Assembly (NCBI GenBank): GCA_040365065.1
Contig: BAABNI010000004.1
Location: forward strand, 186,001-250,000
DNA: 64,000 bases
Direction: 5' to 3'
From: Pelagadaptatus aseana
Lineage (GTDB): Bacteria; Pseudomonadota; Gammaproteobacteria; Pseudomonadales; Cellvibrionaceae
Of this stretch, positions 45,229 through 53,785 are shown piece after piece (position 1 is the first letter of the stretch; each line of letters begins with the position of its first letter). Under the pieces are notes generated by a model that had not been told where the DNA came from, ran no database searches, and worked only from the letters and a program-made list of their open reading frames with translations. Position numbers and translations under genes: made by a program.

Positions 45229-45604
45229 AGGGGGGATAACCTCCATTGTCCACGCTACAGGGTCAGAACTGTAGCGCTGGGAATGATCTGAATTCTCCTG
45301 GAATCAGACCCTCTAAATGTCGCCCTGGGCGAATGAGCGGGTGGCTCGCGCCGGAGAGTGGGTGGCGCTTCGCTTAGGACCTCCTCTTGTGAGGGCCGCC
45401 GACGATATAACGAACCAGCTACGGGCGCAATCCTTGAATAGCAAATAGGCACTATTCATCTGATTTATAACAAAAAATCAGACTATAGGCTGAAGCTATC
45501 CTCACAGGATCGGCGTATCCGCCCTATCGACAACAAGAATAGTCAATCCTGCTATACTTTGCCGCCCTCAAACCAACCCGAACCCAACTTAACTGCAGAG
45601 GCCC
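45229..45604 (-). ncRNA. Structured leader region upstream of oadG (candidate cis-regulatory RNA)
   Basis: 376 bases without a gene between oadG and dusC. On the minus strand I see: a 7-bp AT-rich stem (45460-45481), two similar GC-rich hairpins each with a CCACCC-CTC loop (about 45330-45376), a TCGCC/GGCGA stem (45320-45332) and a perfect 8-bp stem (45253-45276) just before oadG. A sodium-responsive riboswitch would suit a sodium pump operon, but I cannot match it to a known class. The dusC promoter must lie in the same gap. Confidence 0.35.
45253..45276 (-). repeat. 8-bp hairpin in the oadG leader
   Basis: CGCTACAG (45253-45260) pairs perfectly with CTGTAGCG (45269-45276) over an 8-base loop, about 24 bases before the oadG ATG. 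It could control access to the GGAGG site. Confidence 0.6.
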
Positions 45605-46567
45605 ATGCGATTATTTCTAGCCCCCATGGAAGGTGTCGTCGATCACCATGTTCGCGAGCTGCTCACGGCCTTGGGCGGCATCGACATTTGTGTCACCGAA
45701 TTTGTCCGCGTCAGTGAGCACCAGCGTCTGCCCGAGCGTGTATTTAAACGCCTTTGCCCGGAGCTCAATAATGACTGCAAAACCCCGTCCGGGGTGCCAG
45801 TAAGAGTGCAACTATTGGGTGGCCAACCCGGCTCGTTAGCGTTTAACGCCGCCAAGGTCGCCCGCATGGGGGCCTGCGCCATCGACCTGAACTTTGGCTG
45901 CCCAGCCAAAACCGTCAACAAAAGCGATGGTGGAGCCACACTGCTGAAAAACCCGGAGCGCCTGTTCAATATCGTAAGCGCTGTTAGAGAGAGGGTCCCG
46001 CCAGAAGTTCCGGTGACGGCCAAAATACGTCTGGGATTTGAAGATCGCAGTCTTTATCTGGATAACGCTCAGGCCGTGTACGAAGCCGGCGCCAATGAAC
46101 TGGTCGTCCACGCTCGTTCCAAAGCCGATGGTTACAAGCCACCGGCCTACTGGGACTATATCGCCCGGATCAAGCAAGCCATCGACATTCCGGTCATTGC
46201 CAATGGGGAGATCTGGTCCGTGGAAGATTGGGTACGTTGTAAACAACAATCCGACTGTAGCGACTTTATGCTGGGACGAGGCGCGCTTGCGACGCCGGAC
46301 CTGCCACGGCAAATTCAAGCTGCCAGCCGAGGAGAAGACTATCAGCCATTGAGCTGGCCTGAAGTATGTCAATTACTGTTTGGCTACTATCAAACTACCA
46401 AGTCGCTCTACCCTGCCAAACATCTTGGCAATCGCGTCAAACAATGGCTGGCTTATTTAAGACTGCAATACCCCGAAGCCGAACAACTGTTTGAAAACAT
46501 CAAGCGCCTGAAAACGGCTGAAGAAATAGAGAGGCATTTTTTTATGAGTGGCGCCAAGGCGGCTTGA
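45605..46567 (+). CDS. dusC: tRNA-dihydrouridine(16) synthase DusC
   Basis: FMN enzyme of 320 residues that reduces uridine in the tRNA D-loop. N-terminal LFLAPMEGVVDHHVRELLT; catalytic Cys99 in NFGCPAKTVNKSDGGATLL; RLGF and VHARSKADGYKPPAYWDYI, the latter typical of the DusC branch; late LGRGALATPDLPRQI. It ends at a strong bidirectional terminator shared with the cold-shock gene. Confidence 0.95.
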   Translation: MRLFLAPMEGVVDHHVRELLTALGGIDICVTEFVRVSEHQRLPERVFKRLCPELNNDCKTPSGVPVRVQLLGGQPGSLAFNAAKVARMGACAIDLNFGCPAKTVNKSDGGATLLKNPERLFNIVSAVRERVPPEVPVTAKIRLGFEDRSLYLDNAQAVYEAGANELVVHARSKADGYKPPAYWDYIARIKQAIDIPVIANGEIWSVEDWVRCKQQSDCSDFMLGRGALATPDLPRQIQAASRGEDYQPLSWPEVCQLLFGYYQTTKSLYPAKHLGNRVKQWLAYLRLQYPEAEQLFENIKRLKTAEEIERHFFMSGAKAA

Positions 46568-46583
46568 AAAAACTGAATGCAAT

Positions 46584-46615
46584 AAAAAAAGCCGCGGTAA
46601 AACGCGGCTTTTTTT
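46584..46615. terminator. Bidirectional terminator between dusC and the cold-shock gene
   Basis: GCCGCG (46591-46596) pairs with CGCGGC (46603-46608); seven Ts follow on the plus strand and seven As precede, so it serves both convergent genes. Confidence 0.9.
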
Positions 46616-46634
46616 ATAAAGAAAAATGCGTCAC

Positions 46635-46841
46635 TTACAGTGCAACAATTTTCTCAGCTTGAGGACCTTTTTGGCCATCACTAACGGTGAATTCAACTTT
46701 CTGGCCTTCTTCCAGAGATTTGAAACCATCGGATTCAATTGCGCTGAAGTGAGCGAAAACGTCCGGGCCGTTTTCCTGCTCGATGAAGCCATAACCTTTG
46801 GCATTGTTGAACCACTTAACAGTACCAGTCACACGAGACAT
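46635..46841 (-). CDS. Cold-shock protein (CspA family)
   Basis: 68-residue single cold-shock domain. RNP1 KGYGFIEQE and RNP2 DVFAHFSAI are intact. It binds single-stranded RNA and DNA as an RNA chaperone. The ATG at 46841 gives the standard length and is preceded by AGGA; the frame upstream is part of the leader. A TTGACA promoter about 190 bases upstream gives it a long 5' leader, as in cold-induced cspA genes. Confidence 0.95.
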   Translation of the reverse strand: MSRVTGTVKWFNNAKGYGFIEQENGPDVFAHFSAIESDGFKSLEEGQKVEFTVSDGQKGPQAEKIVAL

Positions 46842-47146
46842 ATCTGATCTTCCTAATTTAACTTTATAAGTTATTTGAATAATGCCCATACAAGGCAGTT
46901 GTAGCTAGCAGGATGGGTATTACTTATGTGCAACGAGGTACCGCAAAAATCCAGGGTAGAACTTCGCTCTCTTTAGATAAATAAAAGCCTTACCTTCAAG
47001 CTGAACTTGATACTACGCCTTCCTTTCGTAATGTCAACGGTTTCGGATAACTTCTCACAACCCGCATTTTTATAGGGCAAATTCATATTTTCTGTAACAC
47101 AAATGCACTATATTTTGGCAATTTTTGCAGCCTAATCTGGCCACGA
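46842..47146 (-). promoter_or_regulatory. Promoter and long 5' leader of the cold-shock gene
   Basis: 305 bases without a gene. On the minus strand TTGACA (47032-47037) is separated by 16 bases from TAGTAT (47010-47015). Transcription from near 47003 would give a 160-base leader, the length class of thermosensing cspA leaders. The part above 47040 is AT-rich and shows nothing else. Confidence 0.55.
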
Positions 47147-47869
47147 TCAGTCCTTTCGGGTCGGGAAAAACAGATACCGTAACCACCCCCAAAAACTATT
47201 GCCCTGAAGAATGTAGCGATCCAGCTTATCCTGATTTTCATTATAGTAATCGGCATCCTGAAACAGCACATCGCGCTTAAGCATTTTACGGCCGGGGCTC
47301 AATTGCTTGATCACTCTGGCCGGGTTGCCTCCAACCACAACATTATCCGGTACGTCTTTCACCACCACGGCACCAGCGGCTACCACACTGTTTTCACCAA
47401 TGGTCACGCCCTTGCCTACTTTGGCACCATGACCAATCCAGACATTATCCTTTAAAACAATGGGCTTACTGCAACGGAACGGTCGAGTTCGGTTATAGAG
47501 GCCATGCCAGTCACTGTCGGAAATATAGCAGCCCGCCGCAAACATACAGTTATCGCCAATGGTAATGCCCTTGGCTGACATGATAGTGGTGCCCGGCGAC
47601 AACAGGCAGTAATTACCGATCGCTATGCTTCCCTGAATTCCCTTGCCGCTCCAGCAGGTTAACTTCACAGGGTTATCCCAGGAACTGATCAAATGGAGAC
47701 AATCTCCGGCGGTTATATATTCACCGAATATTTGCGCACTTCTGGGACTTAATACCTGCGGGCTTTTACCCAGAGAGTCAAAATGCTTGCTGAAATAACG
47801 GTCAACGTAGAATTGGTTGCAAAGGCTTAAAAAGCGCTTAATAAAATAGGGTTTATGCTCTCGTCTCAC
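47147..47869 (-). CDS. Hexapeptide-repeat acyltransferase
   Basis: 240-residue left-handed beta-helix acyltransferase. Hexapeptide runs: IAIGNYCLLSPGTTI, ITIGDNCMFAAGCYI, VWIGHGAKVGKGVTIGENSVVAAGAVVVKDVPDNVVVGGNPARVI; the last is the WcaF/LacA-type cap. It probably transfers an acetyl group to a sugar. The GTG at 47869 is chosen because AAAAGGA sits six bases before it. Divergent from a methyltransferase in what looks like a glycan locus. Confidence 0.85.
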   Translation of the reverse strand: MRREHKPYFIKRFLSLCNQFYVDRYFSKHFDSLGKSPQVLSPRSAQIFGEYITAGDCLHLISSWDNPVKLTCWSGKGIQGSIAIGNYCLLSPGTTIMSAKGITIGDNCMFAAGCYISDSDWHGLYNRTRPFRCSKPIVLKDNVWIGHGAKVGKGVTIGENSVVAAGAVVVKDVPDNVVVGGNPARVIKQLSPGRKMLKRDVLFQDADYYNENQDKLDRYILQGNSFWGWLRYLFFPTRKD

Positions 47870-48017
47870 TGTGTGTCCTTTTCTGCCTTTCTTCTGGTTC
47901 CCTGTTATTGCCTGGTGGTCATTTTGGACAGTGGATGCGTCTTTAAAACACCTTGCCACGCACCGGCCATCACTCTACTGTTGCGTTCTGTATTTTAAGG
48001 CCAGTAGAGAAAACCTT

Positions 48018-48635
48018 ATGTCTATTACCCTTCCCATCAATATCGATTCCGTAAAAGGCTTTTTAGCTGCTGACGAGGGCGAAGCGCTCTATCAATATGC
48101 TCTGACAGCATCCAAGCTGGGCCCCTGTCTGGAAATTGGCAGCTACTGCGGCAAATCCACGGTTTACCTGGGAACCGCTTGCAAGGAAAACAATCGCACC
48201 CTGTTTGCTTTGGATCACCATCGCGGTTCAGAAGAGCATCAACTGGGTGAGGAATACCACGACCCCGACCTGTACGATACCAGCATCGAGCTGATGGACA
48301 GTTTCAAAACTTTTCGCACCACCATGCGTCTGGCAGATCTGGACGATACGGTGGTACCGATTGTCTCCTCATCACTGATTGCCTCAAGGGATTGGGCGAC
48401 ACCTCTGGGCATGGTCTTTATCGATGGCGGCCACAGTGAGGAAGCAGCTCAGACCGACTATCGCAGTTGGTCCAGCTTTATCAAGCCCGGCGGCATTCTT
48501 GCTATCCACGATATCTTTCCCAATCCGGAAGATGGCGGTCAGGCGCCCTACAATATCTGGAAACTTGCCAAAGCCTCAGGTCTGTTTGAGGAATTGCCCA
48601 CCGTAAACACTCTGGGACTTTTCCGTCGCTTGTAA
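48018..48635 (+). CDS. Class I SAM-dependent methyltransferase
   Basis: 205-residue Methyltransf_24-type protein. SAM motif I is CLEIGSYCGKSTVYLGTA; the acidic motif is MVFIDGGHSEEAAQTDYRSW; then ILAIHDIFPNPEDGG. Related proteins methylate sugars or lipids in glycan clusters. The ATG at 48018 fits the fold start; residues upstream in the same frame look non-coding. Its last 60 bases overlap the 3' end of the convergent glycosidase-like gene. Confidence 0.83.
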   Translation: MSITLPINIDSVKGFLAADEGEALYQYALTASKLGPCLEIGSYCGKSTVYLGTACKENNRTLFALDHHRGSEEHQLGEEYHDPDLYDTSIELMDSFKTFRTTMRLADLDDTVVPIVSSSLIASRDWATPLGMVFIDGGHSEEAAQTDYRSWSSFIKPGGILAIHDIFPNPEDGGQAPYNIWKLAKASGLFEELPTVNTLGLFRRL

Positions 48636-49664
48636 CAGGTTATTTTCCAGAAACAGTCGCGCGGCCGGGGTGTGCTCGGTCAGCGCATCGGCGGCCAGTA
48701 AAATCGCACCCGCCGTCCAGGTGGTTTTTTCTTCAGGCCAAATAATTTTTTCAACGTACTGATACCCGGTCCAGTAGCCACCATCGGCATCGCGCCACTG
48801 ATGCAGCCAACTGTAGATCATCATTGCCTTGGAACGCTCGCCAGCGGCCAGTAACGCCATGGTTAATTCACAGGATTCAGCGACCGTTACCCAGGGCTCA
48901 TCACTGACGCACAGACAACCCATGTCGTCTTTGACAAAGGTATCCCAGCGCTCTTTGATTCGTGCTTTCGCACCAGCCTTGTCGTAGACACCCGCCAAAA
49001 TCGGGTAGAACCAATCCATTGAATAGCGCTCTTTACTCTCCCAGGTGCGATCAAAGCACTCCGGATGAAAGCGCAGGGTCTCGCCCAATCTCTGGTGGGC
49101 CTCTCTCCAGCGCAGACAACTCTGTCCGAGAGTCACCGCAATATTGATGGCGCACTCCAGACTTTTGTAAACGGAAGAACAGGCCGTCACCAGCGCATCC
49201 TTTAAGGGCTCACCGTCTTCGGATACGGCCCAGTAAATTTCTCCCGTTGGCGCCTGTTGCTGCAGGATAAAATCCATCGCGGCATAAACCATCGGGAAAG
49301 TCTCCTGAAGAAAAGCATCGTCTTCAGTGATCAAATAGTAGTGCCACAATCCCGTGGCAATATAAGCCACAAAATTGGTTTCCCTTTTATCGCAATACAA
49401 GGGCTTACTATCCTGATAGTTGGCGTACCAACTGCCATCGCTTAATTGTTGTTCCTGCAACCAGCGATAAGCTTTTCGAGCCGCTTCATAGCGCCCGGCA
49501 ATAGTCAGCCCCATGGCCGCTTCAATATGATCCCATGGATCGGCTTTACCGCCCTTAAACCAGGGGATACAACCGTCTTCTGTTTGCACCGAGAGAATGT
49601 AATCAACGGTGTCACTCAGAAAAGCCTCGGGAAACATGCCCTTGCTCAACATCAGACTATCCAT
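48576..49664 (-). CDS. Alpha/alpha-barrel (six-hairpin or prenyltransferase-like) protein
   Basis: 362 residues with repeated barrel-type helices: DYILSVQTEDGCIPWFKGGKADPWDHIEAAMGLTIAGRYEAARKAYRWL, LQEQQLSDGSWYANY, and later WLHQWRDADGGYWTGY. The repeats resemble terpene-cyclase/prenyltransferase barrels and six-hairpin glycosidases; I cannot choose an activity. The ATG shares one base with the stop of the upstream methyltransferase, so the two are coupled. The gene also overlaps a convergent gene by 60 bases. Confidence 0.7.
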   Translation of the reverse strand: MDSLMLSKGMFPEAFLSDTVDYILSVQTEDGCIPWFKGGKADPWDHIEAAMGLTIAGRYEAARKAYRWLQEQQLSDGSWYANYQDSKPLYCDKRETNFVAYIATGLWHYYLITEDDAFLQETFPMVYAAMDFILQQQAPTGEIYWAVSEDGEPLKDALVTACSSVYKSLECAINIAVTLGQSCLRWREAHQRLGETLRFHPECFDRTWESKERYSMDWFYPILAGVYDKAGAKARIKERWDTFVKDDMGCLCVSDEPWVTVAESCELTMALLAAGERSKAMMIYSWLHQWRDADGGYWTGYQYVEKIIWPEEKTTWTAGAILLAADALTEHTPAARLFLENNLLQATEKSQSVYGGQFLKQT

Positions 49665-50371
49665 CAGGCCTCTCCCGGCTGAAAATACATGACGACACTT
49701 TTACCCAGAACAGGATTAAGCAAGGCTTCTGTTTTGCGCGTAATCCAGGGTTGCTTCATCAAGTCCCACACCAGCAGCTTATGATAGGCGTCGACCAGCT
49801 TTGACTCCTGCTCCCACTTCCAGCATTTGAGCCACCAGTAGGGCGCGTGAAGAGCATGTGCACCATGGTGATCGAAGCGTTGCCAACCAAATGACTCCAC
49901 ATCATGTTTGAGCTGCACTGCATTGAAAATACGAATATGGCCGCCTTCAACCTCGTGATAAGCCTTACTTAACCGCCAGCAAATTTCTTCCGGCCAGGCG
50001 CGAGGCACACTCACGGCCAACAAACCATCGGGTTTGAGTACGCGCTTAATCTCTTTCAAGACCCCTTTATAATCGGGAATATGCTCCAGCACCTCTGAAC
50101 AGATGACCTTATCAAAACTGTCATCTGCAAACGGCAAGGCCAACGCATCCGCTTCCTGAAAATGGATGGATTTATTCTTATTGGCTTTATCGGTAAATTC
50201 GCTGGCACCTTTTCGGGCTTTTTCAACATCACTGGCAGACAGATCCACACCGACAGCTTCAACATTGGCATGTAGATAAGCGCCCAATGTGTGGCGACCT
50301 TCGCCACAGCCGACATCCAGAATGCGATCACCGTCACGCAATTGCAGTTTATTGAAATCAATGGTTTGCAT
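49664..50371 (-). CDS. Class I SAM-dependent methyltransferase
   Basis: 235-residue UbiE/Methyltransf_11-type enzyme. SAM motif I RILDVGCGEGRHTLGAYLHAN, motif II AVGVDLSASDVEKA, motif IV FDKVICSEVLEHIPD and LLAVSVPRAWPEEI. It is 19 bases downstream of a glycosyltransferase and overlaps the next gene by one base. The set likely modifies a surface glycan or glycolipid; the methyl acceptor is unknown. Confidence 0.87.
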   Translation of the reverse strand: MQTIDFNKLQLRDGDRILDVGCGEGRHTLGAYLHANVEAVGVDLSASDVEKARKGASEFTDKANKNKSIHFQEADALALPFADDSFDKVICSEVLEHIPDYKGVLKEIKRVLKPDGLLAVSVPRAWPEEICWRLSKAYHEVEGGHIRIFNAVQLKHDVESFGWQRFDHHGAHALHAPYWWLKCWKWEQESKLVDAYHKLLVWDLMKQPWITRKTEALLNPVLGKSVVMYFQPGEA

Positions 50372-50390
50372 GAAAAATAACTTCTATCAA

Positions 50391-51683
50391 TTACTGTTGA
50401 ACTGTTTGTACCAGAATAGCGTTGTAATACTCGGTGAATTCACGGGCAGCTACTTGCCAGCTGAACTTCTCAAGAATACGTTGACGCCCCTGCTGACCCA
50501 GTAAATCGCGCTGGGCTTGGTCATTTAATAGCTGCTTGAGCGCATCGGCCAGTGCTTTGCTGTTTCCTGCCGGAACCACGACGCCAGCCTCACCAACCAC
50601 CTCGGGTAAAGCGCCGCCATCAGAAGAAATGACGGCACAGCCACAAGCCATGGCTTCGCCAGCAGGCAAGCCAAATCCTTCATATAGCGATGGAGAAACG
50701 ACAATGGAAGCCTCGTTATAATATTCCACCAATTTTTCGGTGCTGATGCCCGAGACAAAATTCACTGAATCCTCCAGTCCCAAGCGACGCAGGCGACGCT
50801 GAGTCGGGCCACCTTTTTTTAACTTACCGACAACCAACAATTCCAGATCAGGATAAAAAGGTTTTAATCGAGCCATGGCTTCCAGCAAATAGCGTAAACC
50901 CTTCAGGGGCTGATCGGCAGATGCCGTAGTCATCAGACGCAATGGTTTGCGGGTGACTTCCGGTAATGGCCGGAACGTCTCGGTATCAATGCCGTTGTAG
51001 ATCAGGCTGATATCCTGCTCCGGGCGATCAAACGCCTCGGCGATATCCTTGCGCGACTGTTCAGAAACAGTGACCACATGATCCAGCTTCTGAACCACCT
51101 TCTTTTGCATCCCCAAAAAAGAATGCCAGCGCCGAGCCAGCAGTCTGTACCACCAGTTAGGGGCCGCATCCAAAGCCAGTTGCAAATCTCGGGTAATAGG
51201 GTGATGCACGGTCACCACTGTAGGAATGCCACGTTTTTGAAGATCCAGAAGTCCGTAGCCCAGACTTTGATTATCATGCACCAGATCATATTCATGACCG
51301 TGCTTTTTCATATAGCTAGCCACCCGGCGGCAAAAACTGTAGGGCTCGGCAAAACCACCGGTCAACATACTCCACCATTCCATAAAGTCGGCCCAGGAGA
51401 GCAGATGTCTGGGGCGCAAAGCAAAAGCGTGATGCTGCTTGGAGGCAAACAGATCCAGGCTCGGCATTTCTATCAATTTAACTCTGGGATCCAGATCCGG
51501 GTACGGAGGGCCGGAAATGACATCCACCTGATGACCTGCGTCAACCAGTGCCTTGCTAAGGTATTTCAGATAAATACCCTGTCCACCCACAAACGGTGCA
51601 CTACGGTAGCCCAACAGGCAGATTCGCAGTGGTTTTTCCGCCTGCAGTATCAAATTGTCTGGAACTTGTTGTTGTGCTGTCAT
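50391..51683 (-). CDS. Glycosyltransferase family 4 protein
   Basis: 430-residue GT-B glycosyltransferase. N-domain GYRSAPFVGGQGIYLKYLSKALVDAGHQVDVISG; donor site EYYNEASIVVSPSLYEGFGLPAGEAMACGCAVISSDGGALPEVVGEAG with the EX7E-like pair. The ATG at 51683 is chosen over the frame opening at GTG 51710 because AGGA lies eight bases before it. It leads a three-gene run with a methyltransferase and a barrel protein. Confidence 0.92.
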   Translation of the reverse strand: MTAQQQVPDNLILQAEKPLRICLLGYRSAPFVGGQGIYLKYLSKALVDAGHQVDVISGPPYPDLDPRVKLIEMPSLDLFASKQHHAFALRPRHLLSWADFMEWWSMLTGGFAEPYSFCRRVASYMKKHGHEYDLVHDNQSLGYGLLDLQKRGIPTVVTVHHPITRDLQLALDAAPNWWYRLLARRWHSFLGMQKKVVQKLDHVVTVSEQSRKDIAEAFDRPEQDISLIYNGIDTETFRPLPEVTRKPLRLMTTASADQPLKGLRYLLEAMARLKPFYPDLELLVVGKLKKGGPTQRRLRRLGLEDSVNFVSGISTEKLVEYYNEASIVVSPSLYEGFGLPAGEAMACGCAVISSDGGALPEVVGEAGVVVPAGNSKALADALKQLLNDQAQRDLLGQQGRQRILEKFSWQVAAREFTEYYNAILVQTVQQ

Positions 51684-51810
51684 GGGGGAGGTCCTGAATG
51701 AGGGCCCCACTCAGAGGCCACTATGGCTAACCGGGCCGAGTCTCGCACAGGCCCTATACCCTCTCAATGGCAATTCAAGTCATTTATCGTGACGCAAATG
51801 ACTTATGCGG

Positions 51811-52584
51811 TCATTTAAATACCGGCTCTCGATTCTCCAGAAAAGCGTTCACAGCTTCGAGGTATTCATCTGAGCCAATATGACGATTGGTATAGCCACT
51901 TTCCACCGCATAGCGCTCCTCGAGACGAGCTTCCTGATTGATGTTCATGGCTTCCTTGAAATAGCGTAGCGCATTGGGAGACTGCCTGAGCAAATCTCTG
52001 GCCACTATCATTGCCTCATCCAGAACCTGCTCTTTGGCCACTACCTTGTGAACCCCGCCGTAGTGAGCAATCTCACCGGCGCTGATAGGGTTGCCCGTCA
52101 ACGACATGTAACGCACTACTTTCTCCGGCACAATCAATTCCAGAAATACCGCCGCACCAATGATGCCCACCTTAATCTCGGGTATGGCAAAATGAGCATC
52201 TTCCGCCGCTATCATCACATCGGCCGCTGCCGCCAGAGCCATACCAGCACCGTAAGCATGACCATGAACCGCAGCAACTACCGGCACTTTGCAGTTATAC
52301 ACCGCCGCGATGCCGGCACTTACTGCCTTGCCGTAAGCCACGGGATCTTCACCATCGTTCAGCTTTTTAAATTCACTGACATCATTGCCTGGGCAGAAGA
52401 ACTTGCCCTCCGAGCGTAAAATAGCCACTCGCACGTCCTGGCGCTGACCAATATCGGCAAACACCTTTTCAAGCTCAAGATAGGTTTTCTTGACCAGAGA
52501 ATTGATCGGCGGCCGATTCAGAGTAACCACCGCAATATGGTTATTCACTTCCAGATGAACGGACTGGGTTTCGGAAGAATCCAT
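51811..52584 (-). CDS. Enoyl-CoA hydratase/isomerase family protein
   Basis: 257-residue crotonase protein. Oxyanion segments GKFFCPGNDVSEFKKL and VHGHAYGAGMALAAAADVMIAAEDAHFAIPEIKVGIIGA; the second half lacks an obvious full pair of hydratase glutamates at the usual spots, so specificity is uncertain. It is 58 bases downstream of a ketopantoate-reductase-like gene on the same strand. Confidence 0.87.
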   Translation of the reverse strand: MDSSETQSVHLEVNNHIAVVTLNRPPINSLVKKTYLELEKVFADIGQRQDVRVAILRSEGKFFCPGNDVSEFKKLNDGEDPVAYGKAVSAGIAAVYNCKVPVVAAVHGHAYGAGMALAAAADVMIAAEDAHFAIPEIKVGIIGAAVFLELIVPEKVVRYMSLTGNPISAGEIAHYGGVHKVVAKEQVLDEAMIVARDLLRQSPNALRYFKEAMNINQEARLEERYAVESGYTNRHIGSDEYLEAVNAFLENREPVFK

Positions 52585-52642
52585 TTTATGTATACCCTCT
52601 TATGATTATTTTCAGGTTTAAATACAGAATTTGTATCTGGCC

Positions 52643-53632
52643 TTAATCCAGTGCAGACAGCAAATCTTTTGCACTGACTCCCTGAGCCAACTCGCCTCGT
52701 TCTACTTGATGAACCAGTTCTACGATCTTGCGATTGGCGGGGCAAGGCACCCCCAGCTCTTCAGCGGCGTTCACCACGGCGCCGTTGAGATGATCGACTT
52801 CTGTCAGTTTGTTATTACTCAGATCCCACCACATGGAGGTTCTGACAGTCGGATCAATTTCGAGCATTTTACTGCCCAGGATTTTAAACAACCAATCGGG
52901 AATATTCAGAAAACCGGGTATCTTTTGCGCGGGTAGCCCCGTCAATTTGGGTAAAACCAAATCTTTGGCTCTGGTGACGGCCAACAATTCTGCCATAAGC
53001 CTTGCAATGACCCGCCGATATCCCCTCTTTTGCAGCATCGATTTAACCGGGATATCGGCCAGAGCATTAATGGCGTTGGCAAGATTCAATTGAAGTTTTG
53101 CCCAGAGCACCGCATCCATATCCCGACTAAGATGCACTGGCATCAAGCCACAATTGAGCTGTTCTACGATGGCTTCCAACCGGGGGTGATGCTCTACGGT
53201 GACATCGCCTTCACTGCCCCGGTGCAAATGATTGGGTGCCATATCAGCAACATTGAACTGCACCATCACCCGCAATACCGTGTTTGACGAGAAAGCCTGA
53301 CGCACAGCAGCATCAGATCCCAAACCATTCTGACAGCAAAGAATTATCGTATCAGGTCCAACCAGAGGACAAATATCCTCAATAACAGCCTCTACCGCAG
53401 TGCATTTCACGGTCAACCAAAGGAAATCCGTAGTTGTTTGGGGCTGCACGGAAAACTCAAAGCCCTCGGCAAAAGCCTCATTGCCATGAAAGTCAGTCAG
53501 CTTTAGTCGCCCGGAGAAGCGTTCACGCAATCGCTCACGCCCGACGATACTGACATCAAACCCCTGACTGCGAAGTAATCCGCCGACATAACCGCCGATT
53601 AAACCGGCACCAAAAACCGTATGAAGGGACAT
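52643..53632 (-). CDS. Ketopantoate reductase (ApbA/PanE) family protein
   Basis: 329-residue NADP-dependent reductase. Nucleotide site FGAGLIGGYVGGLLRSQG; ApbA-type lysine segment in WAKLQLNLANAINALADIP; C-terminal helical domain with TSMWWDLSNNKLTEVDHLNGAVV, matching the family substrate loop. True PanE makes pantoate for CoA; the extra-long C-domain and the enoyl-CoA hydratase neighbour leave room for another 2-keto or 3-keto acid. The ATG at 53632 is used; the TTG one codon earlier is unlikely. Confidence 0.85.
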   Translation of the reverse strand: MSLHTVFGAGLIGGYVGGLLRSQGFDVSIVGRERLRERFSGRLKLTDFHGNEAFAEGFEFSVQPQTTTDFLWLTVKCTAVEAVIEDICPLVGPDTIILCCQNGLGSDAAVRQAFSSNTVLRVMVQFNVADMAPNHLHRGSEGDVTVEHHPRLEAIVEQLNCGLMPVHLSRDMDAVLWAKLQLNLANAINALADIPVKSMLQKRGYRRVIARLMAELLAVTRAKDLVLPKLTGLPAQKIPGFLNIPDWLFKILGSKMLEIDPTVRTSMWWDLSNNKLTEVDHLNGAVVNAAEELGVPCPANRKIVELVHQVERGELAQGVSAKDLLSALD

Positions 53633-53681
53633 CAATCTCTCTTATTATTCTAAATCCGATTAACGTAAAATGAATCAGGCC

Positions 53682-53723
53682 ATGATTCATATCAACGTCA
53701 AAGCATACGCAAATCACTAAACT
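53682..53723 (+). promoter_or_regulatory. FNR/Anr box and promoter of hemN
   Basis: ATGAT-TCAT-ATCAA (53682-53695) matches the FNR/Anr consensus TTGAT-N4-ATCAA at nine of ten positions. TAAACT at 53718-53723 is correctly placed as -10 element for a class II activator centred at -41.5 with a start near 53730. This predicts oxygen-limited induction of hemN, as known for Anr in Pseudomonas. Confidence 0.65.
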
Positions 53724-53785
53724 GCGCCACCCTCATTACACTTTATAACAGTGCCTGGCGAGACCCGCCCAAGGAAAACCGATAG

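Noticed and set aside
45255..45452. 65-codon frame on the minus strand upstream of oadG
   Set aside because: It runs through the GC-rich hairpins, is rich in Arg/Pro/Ser and has no ribosome site; the RNA structure explains the sequence better.
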